Shown: positions 16,644-24,602 of the stretch, one piece after another
Numbering within the stretch: position 1 is the stretch's first letter
Layout of the letters: each line of letters opens with the position of its first letter
Assembly: GCF_010667655.1 (NCBI RefSeq)
Contig: NZ_WHZU01000011.1
Coordinates: forward strand, 37,048 to 101,047
Length of the DNA stretch: 64,000 nt
Origin: Bifidobacterium saimiriisciurei
GTDB lineage: Bacteria > Actinomycetota > Actinomycetes > Actinomycetales > Bifidobacteriaceae
Reading direction: 5' to 3'
The notes under the pieces: generated by a model
The model's input: the letters and a program-made list of their open reading frames with translations, nothing else
Told to the model about the DNA's origin: nothing
Databases searched by the model: none
Translations under genes and position numbers: made by a program

Positions 16644-17696
16644 ATGAGCGAGGATATGAGCGAAACCACCCGAAGCACCTTTGCAATGACCTCCGCCGAA
16701 GTGAAGCAGCTGCTTGACGAGGCGCACGACGGGGGATTCGCCTACCCCGCCATCAACATCAGCAATCTCGACACCGCCATCGCCGCCATGGAGGGCCTCG
16801 AGCAGGCGAACAGCGCCGGCTTCGTGCAGGTGAGCATCGGCGGCGCCAAGCAGGCCAGCCCGGTGGGCGACCCGGTCGAGGGCTCCATCATCATCGGCCG
16901 CATGATGCGCGACCTGCGCAAGAGCCATCACGTGCCCATCATGCTGCACACCGACCATTGCCACGCCGACTACGTGGACACCTGGCTCAAGCCGCTGCTC
17001 GTCGAGCTCAAGAGGCTCAAGGACGCCGGCGAGGAGAAGATCTTCGACTCGTTCATGTTCGACGGCTCCCATGACGAGATCCACGACAACGCCGCCACCA
17101 TCAGGGAGCTGCTGCCGCTCGTGCAGGCCGTCGACGGCGTGCTCGAGGTCGAGGCCGGCGGCAAGTGGGGCGGCATGGAGGACGGCGTCGCCGACCAGGC
17201 CGTCTACTCCACGCCCGAGGACGTGGCCGTGATTCAGAAGACGTTCACCGACGCCGGACTCGACGAGGACGACTACCTGCTCGCCGTCGCCTTCGGCAAC
17301 GCGCACGGCACCGCCGTCATCCCCGACCTCAAGCCCGAACTGCTCAGCGAGATCGCCGAGAAGACCGGCGTGCGCAACATGTACGTGTTCCACGGCGGCT
17401 CCGGCTCCTCCGACGAGGACGTGAAGGCGGCGGTCAGGGACGGCGTCGTGAAGATGAACGTCGACACCGATACCCAGTACGAGTTCACCAACGGCATCGA
17501 CGCGTTCTTCGTCGCCGCCGACGGCAAGCAGCGCTCCCACCGTGTGGGCAAGAAGTTCTTCGACCCGCGCAAGTGGAACGCCGCCGGCCGCAAGGCCATG
17601 ACCGCCAAGGTCGTGCAGGTGGCCGAACTGCTCGGCAGCGCCGGCCACGCCAAGGCCGTCGACTACAAGTCGGTGCTCGCACCGGTGCTCGCGTAG
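16644..17696 (+). CDS. fba: Class II fructose-bisphosphate aldolase
   Basis: Zinc-dependent aldolase of 350 residues, the length of the class IIA (FbaA-like) group. Key signs are YPAINISN, the zinc ligand motif HTDHCH, SFMFDGSH with a further acidic/His cluster, the EVEAGGKWGG block, AFGNAHGT and the phosphate-binding VFHGGSGS plus KMNVDTDTQ. The normal reaction splits or forms fructose 1,6-bisphosphate from DHAP and glyceraldehyde 3-phosphate. Class II enzymes can also join DHAP and erythrose 4-phosphate. It heads a run with a bisphosphatase-like histidine phosphatase and a triosephosphate isomerase. ATG 16644 follows AAAGGGGA; the frame is open further upstream but across a terminator. Confidence 0.94.
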   Translation: MSEDMSETTRSTFAMTSAEVKQLLDEAHDGGFAYPAINISNLDTAIAAMEGLEQANSAGFVQVSIGGAKQASPVGDPVEGSIIIGRMMRDLRKSHHVPIMLHTDHCHADYVDTWLKPLLVELKRLKDAGEEKIFDSFMFDGSHDEIHDNAATIRELLPLVQAVDGVLEVEAGGKWGGMEDGVADQAVYSTPEDVAVIQKTFTDAGLDEDDYLLAVAFGNAHGTAVIPDLKPELLSEIAEKTGVRNMYVFHGGSGSSDEDVKAAVRDGVVKMNVDTDTQYEFTNGIDAFFVAADGKQRSHRVGKKFFDPRKWNAAGRKAMTAKVVQVAELLGSAGHAKAVDYKSVLAPVLA

Positions 17697-17918
17697 CGCC
17701 GCCGGTGCGCCGGCATCGCAGACCGACGCACCGACGCACCGACACGCCGACGCCCGAAACCAAAGACCGGGCGCACGGCACCCCGATTCTCCCGCATCCG
17801 GATGCAGACATCCATCCGTGCGGAACCGTGGCCGCGCGACGACCCGCGCGGCCACGCGGAACACAACCAGCAACGAAGCAACACACAGTACACAGTGGTA
17901 CGGAAAGCGTAATACGAA

Positions 17919-18575
17919 ATGAAACCAGGCAACGTCTATCTTCTCCGTCATGGCCAGACCTACTGGGCCATGTCCGGCCAGCACACCGGCAGGACCGATG
18001 TGCCGCTGACCGAGGTCGGCAAACAGCAGGCCGTGGCGGCGGGGGAGCGCGTGCGCGAGGCCCATCCCGAAGCCTTCGCGGCCGTCTGGTGCTCGCCGCT
18101 CGTCCGAGCCAGCGAAACCGCGAAGCTCGCCGGATTCGACGCCAAGCCGTGCGACGACCTCATGGAATGGGACTACGGCCGCGCGGAAGGCCGCACCCGC
18201 GGCCAGATCGGCGAGGCCCTCGGCCGCGCATGGAACCTCTGGCTCGACGGCCCGCAGGCCGTTCCCGAAGCCCTCGGCGCCGAACGCGTGGAGACCCTGC
18301 CCGACGGCCAGCAGGTGCAGGTGCACCTGACCGAAGGCGAAACCCTCGACGAGGCGTTCGCCCGCGCCCGCCGCGTGGTCGAGAAGGTGCGCGCCTACTC
18401 CGAAGAAGGCAAGGACGTGCTCCTCGTGGCCCACTCCCACATCCTGCGGCTCGTGGCCATGGCCTGGGTGGACCTGCCGCCCGTCGAAGGCCGCAAGTTC
18501 GAACTCGGCACGGCGCGATACATCGTGCTGGGCGACCACAAGGGCCAGCCGGTCATCGAACACTGGGGCGCGTAG
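17919..18575 (+). CDS. Histidine phosphatase, sedoheptulose-bisphosphatase/acid-phosphatase-like
   Basis: Histidine-phosphatase superfamily enzyme of 218 residues. The catalytic RHG motif is in LLRHGQTYWAMSGQHTGRTDVPLTEVG, the second Arg/Glu cluster in CSPLVRASETAK and DLMEWDYG, and the second catalytic His in LLVAHSHILR. The SGQHTGRTDVPLT and EWDYGxxEG blocks resemble yeast SHB17 (sedoheptulose-1,7-bisphosphatase) and mycobacterial Rv3214 acid phosphatase rather than cofactor-dependent phosphoglycerate mutase, judged from memory. Context between aldolase and triosephosphate isomerase supports a sugar bisphosphate substrate. That specificity is inference; a broad acid phosphatase is the main alternative. 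Confidence 0.82.
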   Translation: MKPGNVYLLRHGQTYWAMSGQHTGRTDVPLTEVGKQQAVAAGERVREAHPEAFAAVWCSPLVRASETAKLAGFDAKPCDDLMEWDYGRAEGRTRGQIGEALGRAWNLWLDGPQAVPEALGAERVETLPDGQQVQVHLTEGETLDEAFARARRVVEKVRAYSEEGKDVLLVAHSHILRLVAMAWVDLPPVEGRKFELGTARYIVLGDHKGQPVIEHWGA

Positions 18576-18621
18576 CCGCCCCGCGTAATCCGCAGCGCGA
18601 CACGGAAGTAAGGAAACGTCA

Positions 18622-20073
18622 ATGAAGTACAACGACACCGTCAAGCGCCGTCCGATGGTCATCGGCAACTGGAAGATGAACCTCGACCACGTGCAGGCGA
18701 GGCAGTGGCTGCTCGAATACGCAAGCTCGAACACCGCATGGCAGCATCGCATGGAAGACGCCGACGTGGTGGTCAACCACGTCGAGATCGGCGTGCTGCC
18801 CTCATTCACCAGCCTGCTGGCCATCCGCGACATGGCCCGCGACACCACGCTCGACCCCGAGCTCTTCTTCGGCGCGCAGAACGTGAGCGAGCTCGACGCC
18901 GGCGCCTACACCGGCGACATCAGCGCCCAGATGCTCGCCGCCCTCGGCTGCCGCTACGTGCTGCTCGGCCACTCCGAACAGCGCCGCTACCACCCCGAGG
19001 ACGACGACAAGATCGACCGGAAGATGCGCGTCGTGCTCGACCGCGGCATGACGCCCATCGTCTGCATCGGCGAAACCAAGCTCGGTCGCGAGGACGGCAT
19101 CGGCATCGACTACGCGCTCAACCAGCTCGTCTCCGCCGTGCGCCTGCTCTCCGGCGAGGACATGAGCCGCGTCATCGTGGCCTACGAACCCGTATGGAGC
19201 ATCGGCACCGGCATGACGCCCGACCCGTCCGTCATCGAATCCGCGCTCGCCGACATCCGCGACTTCATCAACGCCACATTCGGCGCCGACGTGGCCGCCA
19301 AGGTGCGCATCCTCTACGGCGGATCCGTCAACCCCGGCAACGCGGCCGAGATCATCCGCCGCTACGGCGTCGACGGATTCCTCGTCGGCGGCGCCAGCCT
19401 CGACCCCGCCAAATTCGCCGAGATCTGCCATCTCGCCGCCGAAGCGAGCGTGGTGAGGCTTCGCCGCAGCGCGCACACCATCTACCGGCCGGGCAAACGC
19501 ACCGTGGAGGAGTTCACCGACTCCACGCTCGAGGCGCCGCACCGCATGACCGCCACCAAGGTGGCGCAGAACCATCCCGACGCCATGGCATGGCGCGCCG
19601 CACTGGCGCTCGCCGCCTACCGCACCGTGGGCTTCCAATGGCTCGAGGAGCAGGCCGCCATCGAGCTCGAGGACGCCGCCGACGCCTCCGGCAACACGTA
19701 CGTGGGATTCGACGCCGACGTATTGCGCGACATGATCTGGGCGAACAGGCTGCGTATCATCGAATCGATGATGAAGCTCATCGACGAACGGCGCATCCGC
19801 GGCATGTTCTCCATTCGTCAGTGGCTCATCGAATGCGACGACTCGCTGAGTGCCGACCGACGCGGTGAATTGCTCGCCGAGGAGTTCGCCACCGTGGCCT
19901 GCATGCGCGCCTACCACGAGATGAATACCGGCCTCGAGTTCGAGCAGTTCCGCAAGCCGTTCGTGGCCGGATACCTGCTCAGCGACGTCGACACCAAGAA
20001 CCGCCTGTGGCGTGTGCGCGGCATCGACCGCAAGCTCCACAGCCCCTGGAAAAACGGCAGGGGAGGGCTGTAG
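18622..20073 (+). CDS. tpiA: Triosephosphate isomerase with an extra C-terminal domain
   Basis: The N-terminal 275 residues are a complete triosephosphate isomerase. GNWKMN holds the catalytic Lys, LLGHSEQRRY the catalytic His, VAYEPVWSIGTG the catalytic Glu and flexible loop 6, and LYGGSVNPGN plus DGFLVGGASLDP the phosphate loop. A normal enzyme ends near residue 255-265. This one continues to 483 with about 210 residues that look helical (RMTATKVAQNHPDAMAWRAAL, IECDDSLSADRRGELLAEEF, FVAGYLLSDVDTKNRLWRV). I do not recognise this domain. GTAAGGA precedes the ATG, 47 bp after the phosphatase gene, so the three genes look co-transcribed. Confidence 0.92.
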   Translation: MKYNDTVKRRPMVIGNWKMNLDHVQARQWLLEYASSNTAWQHRMEDADVVVNHVEIGVLPSFTSLLAIRDMARDTTLDPELFFGAQNVSELDAGAYTGDISAQMLAALGCRYVLLGHSEQRRYHPEDDDKIDRKMRVVLDRGMTPIVCIGETKLGREDGIGIDYALNQLVSAVRLLSGEDMSRVIVAYEPVWSIGTGMTPDPSVIESALADIRDFINATFGADVAAKVRILYGGSVNPGNAAEIIRRYGVDGFLVGGASLDPAKFAEICHLAAEASVVRLRRSAHTIYRPGKRTVEEFTDSTLEAPHRMTATKVAQNHPDAMAWRAALALAAYRTVGFQWLEEQAAIELEDAADASGNTYVGFDADVLRDMIWANRLRIIESMMKLIDERRIRGMFSIRQWLIECDDSLSADRRGELLAEEFATVACMRAYHEMNTGLEFEQFRKPFVAGYLLSDVDTKNRLWRVRGIDRKLHSPWKNGRGGL

Positions 20074-20100
20074 GGAATAACGGCCTGTTGGCGAACTGAC

Positions 20101-20149
20101 GCGTCTTATGGGGGTCACATCAATGGCGATGTGCAACCCCATAAGGCGC
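20101..20149. terminator. Large hairpin between convergent genes
   Basis: A 13-bp outer stem (20101-20113 with 20137-20149, one G-T pair) encloses an inner CACATC/GATGTG stem. It lies between the triosephosphate isomerase gene (+) and the toxin-antitoxin-like genes (-). There is no T-run, so termination is likely but not certain. Confidence 0.55.
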
Positions 20150-20166
20150 TGATTTCGTGTGAACAA

Positions 20167-20537
20167 TCAGATTATTTGCGCATGGCCGCGAAGGAAGTCC
20201 ACCAGTTCGCTTTGCCCGCGATTTTTGGTTACCACGTCCTGAATCCACTGATATATTCCGTTGGATTTCGTGTCGTCCGTATCCGGGATGCCTACGAAAA
20301 GGAGGCCGGCTGTCCGTAGATAATGCCGAATATGGGATAAAGCACGGATTCGATTTGCTCGAGTTTTTCTTGCTTATACCGGTCTTCATCGGTAGGGGAC
20401 AGGTCGAATCCGGCATGTTGCACGGTCTTGGCGTGGATGTCATACACCATTTCGGCAAAGGCTTCCATCACGGCCTGTGATTCAAAGACGATTGGAGGAG
20501 CGACGCTCCTCCAATCGATGTGTTCGTCTTCCATCAT
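20167..20537 (-). pseudogene. Partner of the Panacea-type antitoxin, interrupted by a frameshift
   Basis: The ATG at 20537 overlaps the stop of the upstream antitoxin-like gene by 4 bp (ATGA). The intact frame runs 81 residues to a stop at 20292, ending YGQPASFS. One base of +1 shift at the T4 run (about 20300) restores an open frame reading VGIPDTDDTKSNGIYQWIQ and continuing to a stop at 20167, giving about 123 residues. The joined protein is small and acidic. It may be the toxin or second subunit of the module; I recognise no family. Either the gene is broken, the T-run is miscounted, or slippage restores it. Confidence 0.6.
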
Positions 20538-21046
20538 GAGTTCTCGAGCATGCGGAGGGCGTTCGGCCAGGAACGATTGACTCGCTCGATGCCTTCGGCC
20601 AGGGTGTTGGACAGGATTCCGTCCGTTTGCCAGTCCTTGGAATCCAGGATCATCTGATTCGTGATGGCATTGTTTTCGTGGGCGACGTAGGCCGAATCCC
20701 AAGCGCTGCCCTTGCGATGGGTGCGCCGGACGAGGTCGAACGCGGTCAGTCTGCCGAAAGAACCCATTACATCCTTCGCTACTGAGGCCAGCTGCTCGGA
20801 TGTCTGAAAATCGCCGCTTGCCCGGAAGATTCGGGCGCTGCCGAATGTTCGGAACGTCCTATATACAAGAGGCTCGACGGGGCCGTAGTCCCAAGCCTGA
20901 ATCTCATCGTCGAAAAGGGGAGAACCGAATCGCTTCAGATGAAGGGCCTGTGCGAAATACACCAGCTTATTCAACTTCAGATTCGTCAATTCCTCTTTAT
21001 CGCCGTAATTGGCAATGAAATAATTCGCCACATCCAATGATTTCAT
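20534..21046 (-). CDS. Panacea/SocA-domain (DUF4065) antitoxin-like protein
   Basis: The protein has 170 residues. The first 75 match the Panacea/SocA domain as I know it: LTNLKLNKLVYFAQALHLKRFGSPLFDDEIQAWDYGPVEPLVYRTF. In Caulobacter SocA is a proteolytic adaptor antitoxin; Panacea proteins neutralise many unrelated toxins. The remaining 95 residues (RVNRSWPNALRMLENS at the end) are not assigned. It is coupled by a 4-bp overlap to the small downstream gene, the normal bicistronic layout of toxin-antitoxin pairs. AGGAGG precedes the ATG. Base composition of 20.1-21.1 kb is clearly less GC-rich than its surroundings, which suggests acquisition. Confidence 0.8.
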   Translation of the reverse strand: MKSLDVANYFIANYGDKEELTNLKLNKLVYFAQALHLKRFGSPLFDDEIQAWDYGPVEPLVYRTFRTFGSARIFRASGDFQTSEQLASVAKDVMGSFGRLTAFDLVRRTHRKGSAWDSAYVAHENNAITNQMILDSKDWQTDGILSNTLAEGIERVNRSWPNALRMLENS

Positions 21047-21227
21047 CGGTTCCTCCTTTCATAAATCCTTCGCAATAAAGATTTTCTCACGATTGTAGTT
21101 GTGATGTGTGCCGGGCGGCAAGATACGACTCATAAGACGGGTATATTGCCTGGCGTCGTGAATCGGCTGGAACGAGGGCTTGATTCCGGCTTTTTGCGTG
21201 GGGTGGAGTGGCTGGCTGTCCCCGTAA

Positions 21228-21264
21228 GTCAACGGGGGGGGGGTATATGTTGACGAGGGTCAAC
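21228..21264. repeat. G10 homopolymer flanked by alternating inverted repeats
   Basis: Ten consecutive G (21234-21243) stand between GTCAAC (21228-21233) and GTTGAC (21249-21254), followed by GAGG and a second GTCAAC (21259-21264). GTTGAC can pair with either GTCAAC, so two exclusive hairpins are possible. The element sits about 40 bp before the pilus promoter. No frame through the tract stays open into the pilin gene, so any phase switch would act on transcription. Confidence 0.8.
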
Positions 21265-21304
21265 AGAAGGTGTGCCGGTGTTGGGACATACAGGTCTTTT
21301 CTAC

Positions 21305-21334
21305 TTGACACTGATGGGACGTAGCTTGTGGTAT
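21305..21334 (+). promoter_or_regulatory. Sigma-70-type promoter of the pilus operon
   Basis: TTGACA (21305-21310) and TGGTAT (21329-21334) are separated by 18 bp. It is the best -35/-10 pair in the 376-bp stretch between the antitoxin gene and the first pilin gene. The start point would be near 21341. Confidence 0.6.
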
Positions 21335-21355
21335 CCGCTGTCGGCATGCCTCGTA

Positions 21356-21401
21356 ATGGCCCCCTATGGGCGGTGAAGAGCCGCCCTGGGGTGGGTGCCA
21401 T
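21356..21401 (+). promoter_or_regulatory. Structured 5' leader of the pilus mRNA
   Basis: ATGGC...GCCAT, CCCC...GGGG and GGGCGG...CCGCCC pair in nested order to give a long interrupted hairpin that ends 2 bp before GGAGAAGGAG, the ribosome binding site of the first pilin. It may control translation or mRNA stability. Confidence 0.5.
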
Positions 21402-21422
21402 TAAAGGAGAAGGAGCAAAGCC

Positions 21423-24400
21423 ATGGGCGGAACCGGAAAGCACCAGACGGCAAGAGGAGTGACATACATATGGCGCGCGATGCTGGGCGCGCTGCTGGCG
21501 GTGGTGACGCTGGCGACGATGGCGCTGCCGATGAACGCCGCATACGCGGCGGACGACGACCCGGCATGTTCCACCACCACGCTGCCGGTCAAAAGGGACG
21601 GCACGTCGGTGACGTGGGCCGAGGTGCGCGACTACATCGACAAGAACTTCACCGGCTCCAAGGTGTTCGCCGATGCTGTATACGACGCGATCTGCAAGTC
21701 GGGGCAGGACTTCTCGCGCAAGGATTATTACTACAACGACAAATACAATCAGACGCTGCGCGATGCGGAAGCAGTGATTAGGACTTATGGTGCGTATGAT
21801 TCCAATGGTGATTTCGGTTCCCGAAATACGTCGATTACGCTTACCAAGCGTTTGGAGGATAACGCGGTACTGACCGGCATCGGCCAGCTACGGTATGTGT
21901 CCAGTCTGTATGTAGAGGACGTTGGCTCTCATAGAGGATTGGACTTTATAGAAGATGCCTATGAACCGGCCAAGGATGAAATTCATCCCAAAGAAAGCGA
22001 CCCAATGGGGCCGGCGGTCATTGTAAAGAAAATTGCTATTACTGAGTTTCCCAAGAACCCGTATACATGGAACCTTTCTAGAACTATCGGCGTTAACTTG
22101 CATAATTTCCAGAGCACGAATTACATCAGTCTGTTGATACCGATTCTGCGTAAACCGGGCGGTGCCAAGACCACTCCAGTAGTCATTGACACGGCATTAA
22201 CTGGGCGTGGTGGTTCCTCGGTGGATTTAACGCCCGCAGCCGATGCCGCATCTATCGCAGCGAAAAACGGTGTAATACATCCAACTGATGTGAGCATGAT
22301 GCAAAACGATGATTTTGGTTGTGATCCCTTCCAATATAAGATTTGTGCGGATACGTCGACCAGCGGCGGGTATACGGCTTCGGGAAATCGTCTTTCCGTA
22401 TCGATTCCTAACGATGTTAAACAGAGCAGGGCTTATTGGTCGCAGCTCATTTTCAACGAGATGTATTGGTACTTCGCGAATGCTGCAAGGCAGAGGAATT
22501 CTCCCGACTACTACTATCGTACGAGTGCTGATTACTTGAACCGTGTGACGCTGGTCGGCTCACAGGTGGTGATTTCCGGTGCTCGCGTGCAGAAGGTCGA
22601 TGAAAACGATTCATCGAAGGGACTGAATGGTGCCGAGTTCGAACTCTATACGGACAAGGATTTCAAGCACCGTGCCCAGCAGGCCAAGCTGACCGCTGCC
22701 GGTAAACCGCAGTTCGAGACCAAGGACGGCAAATCGTCCTTGAAGATGACGGACACCGGCACGTATACATCCGAAACCAAGGACGGCAAGGACGGCATCA
22801 TCGTTCTCGATAATCTGCTGCCAGGAACGTACTACCTCAAGGAGGTTAAGGCTCCGGAGGGGTATCAGACCGAATCAAATCCTCGACCCATCGAGGTGCT
22901 GGTCTCCGGCGAAGGAACCAATGCCGCGAAGGTGTCCGGTGGCGTGGGCGAGAGCGCCACGGTGGCCAAGGATGGGGAGACGGTTACCGCCGTTGCCGAT
23001 CAATTCGCGGGAGCTACTACTTGGGCATCTACTTCCCTCAACAACGTGCGTGTCACCGCCGGCACCGAGGAAACATCCGCTTTGCTGAAGGACCAGCAGG
23101 GGAAGGACATCGCCGGTAGTGGCGTGTTTGTGAAGAACGATGACAGCAATGGTGGCGAGGGCAAGAGCGTCACCTTCACCAATGCGACCGCCCCCAAATC
23201 CACGACGCTGCTGGGCTCCTCCTCCGACACGGTGAAGGTGACCACCACCGACATGGACAAGGCGTCCTCCTCGGAGAACGTCGCCGACCTCGCCGCCGCG
23301 CAGACCAAGGTGAACGATCTGATTGCCAATAACAAGCTGGATGCGTCGAACGCGCTCATCGCTGTGGACACCGGCGTGAAGGTGTACCACAAGGCCATTC
23401 CGGTTACCGTGCAGACGACCATCACCAACAAGAAGTCCGCGAAGCCGCAGCCGGTGAACGTCACCCTGCAGGCGCGGAAGCACTTCACGTCGAACGGCAA
23501 GGACCAGCAGATCACGGCCGGCAGGTTCGCGTTCGACCTGACGCCGAAGCAGAACGACAACGCGCAGCTGCTTTCCAAGAGCACGCTTACCGCCAAGGTG
23601 GGCGCGGACGGCAAGGCCACGTGGACGCTTCCGCAGATTACCTCCGACATCTATGAGAAGGCCACGAAGAACGCCTCGGGCGTCGCCTCGTTCAACTTCA
23701 CCGCCACGGAACAGAAGGGCGACGACAAGAACATCACGTACAGCGATGCCAAGATTCCCGTGCGCATCGACGTGTCGAACGTCTCGCCTGCCGACAACAA
23801 CGGCAATGCCGGACTGAAGACGGAGGTGTTCGTCGACGGCACGTCGAAGGGGTCCGCGACAAGTGGCAAGGACGCCATCGACCTGCACATCACCAATTCG
23901 GGCGTCGAGTTCACGAACGTGCTCAAGCCGTCGTTCGAATTCACCAAGGCCAACGGCAGCGACCACGCGCAGCACCTGCAGGGTGCCGGGTTCACGCTGT
24001 ACCGCTGCAACGCCGCCGACAAGCCGTGCGACGTCCGCGAGCTGGTCGACTGGCAGGGCAGGTCCAACATCGGCGCCGACAAGGCATGGTCCGAATTCGG
24101 CGCGCAGACCAGCGACGCGGACGGCAGGGTGAGGTTCTCCAGCCTCGACGACGGCGAATACCGACTCGTGGAAACCAAGGCCCCGAACGGGTTCACCCTT
24201 CCGAGCGGCCAGTGGAAGGTCACCGTCAAGAACGGCGTGGTCTCCATGCCGGAAGCCATCGCCGACAAGGAAGGCAACGAGCCCGCCGGCTTCGGAACCC
24301 CGACAGGCGGCGGACTCGAGCTCTACAACTACAAGCCGTTGAACGTGCCCTCCACCGGTGGACGCGGCCTCGTGCTGTTCGCCTCGCTCGGCGGCGGACT

Positions 24401-24470
24401 GCTGCTCGCCGGCGCAACGGTGGTGCTCATCGACTCGCGTCGCAGGAAGGCGCGCGCCGTAACCGCCTGA
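21423..24470 (+). CDS. Large ancillary (tip) pilin with SpaA-like domains and sortase signal
   Basis: Secreted, wall-linked protein of 1015 residues. A long signal peptide (about 1-42, ending NAAYAAD) is followed by an N-terminal region of about 350 residues that is not assigned and is likely the adhesive head. From about 380 come prealbumin/SpaA-like folds with E-box sequences YYLKEVKAPEGY and YRLVETKAPNGF. The C-terminus has the sorting signal VPSTG (975-979), a hydrophobic helix and a basic tail. VPSTG departs from LPxTG, as seen in some tip pilins. The part coding for residues about 115-380 is poorer in GC than the rest of the gene. It is first in the operon, ahead of the major pilin and sortase. 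Confidence 0.88.
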   Translation: MGGTGKHQTARGVTYIWRAMLGALLAVVTLATMALPMNAAYAADDDPACSTTTLPVKRDGTSVTWAEVRDYIDKNFTGSKVFADAVYDAICKSGQDFSRKDYYYNDKYNQTLRDAEAVIRTYGAYDSNGDFGSRNTSITLTKRLEDNAVLTGIGQLRYVSSLYVEDVGSHRGLDFIEDAYEPAKDEIHPKESDPMGPAVIVKKIAITEFPKNPYTWNLSRTIGVNLHNFQSTNYISLLIPILRKPGGAKTTPVVIDTALTGRGGSSVDLTPAADAASIAAKNGVIHPTDVSMMQNDDFGCDPFQYKICADTSTSGGYTASGNRLSVSIPNDVKQSRAYWSQLIFNEMYWYFANAARQRNSPDYYYRTSADYLNRVTLVGSQVVISGARVQKVDENDSSKGLNGAEFELYTDKDFKHRAQQAKLTAAGKPQFETKDGKSSLKMTDTGTYTSETKDGKDGIIVLDNLLPGTYYLKEVKAPEGYQTESNPRPIEVLVSGEGTNAAKVSGGVGESATVAKDGETVTAVADQFAGATTWASTSLNNVRVTAGTEETSALLKDQQGKDIAGSGVFVKNDDSNGGEGKSVTFTNATAPKSTTLLGSSSDTVKVTTTDMDKASSSENVADLAAAQTKVNDLIANNKLDASNALIAVDTGVKVYHKAIPVTVQTTITNKKSAKPQPVNVTLQARKHFTSNGKDQQITAGRFAFDLTPKQNDNAQLLSKSTLTAKVGADGKATWTLPQITSDIYEKATKNASGVASFNFTATEQKGDDKNITYSDAKIPVRIDVSNVSPADNNGNAGLKTEVFVDGTSKGSATSGKDAIDLHITNSGVEFTNVLKPSFEFTKANGSDHAQHLQGAGFTLYRCNAADKPCDVRELVDWQGRSNIGADKAWSEFGAQTSDADGRVRFSSLDDGEYRLVETKAPNGFTLPSGQWKVTVKNGVVSMPEAIADKEGNEPAGFGTPTGGGLELYNYKPLNVPSTGGRGLVLFASLGGGLLLAGATVVLIDSRRRKARAVTA

Positions 24471-24602
24471 CCGGTAGTCGGCGACAGTCAAGCCGGCGGC
24501 AACCAGTTTTCGGATGGTCGCGCCCACGGCGCCGCGAAGCGTCATGGGCTTGGCCATCCATTAATCCGAAATCAGCATTTCCGAGAAAAGAAAGGAAGAA
24601 TC

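Noticed and set aside
20120..20458. Minus-strand frame of 112 residues overlapping the toxin-like gene
   Set aside because: It is the third frame; the codon-like continuation of the gene is in a different frame that ends at 20167.
21234..21400. Pilin gene extended upstream through the G10 tract
   Set aside because: All three frames from the tract meet stops before 21423 whatever the tract length, so a coding-region switch is not possible here.
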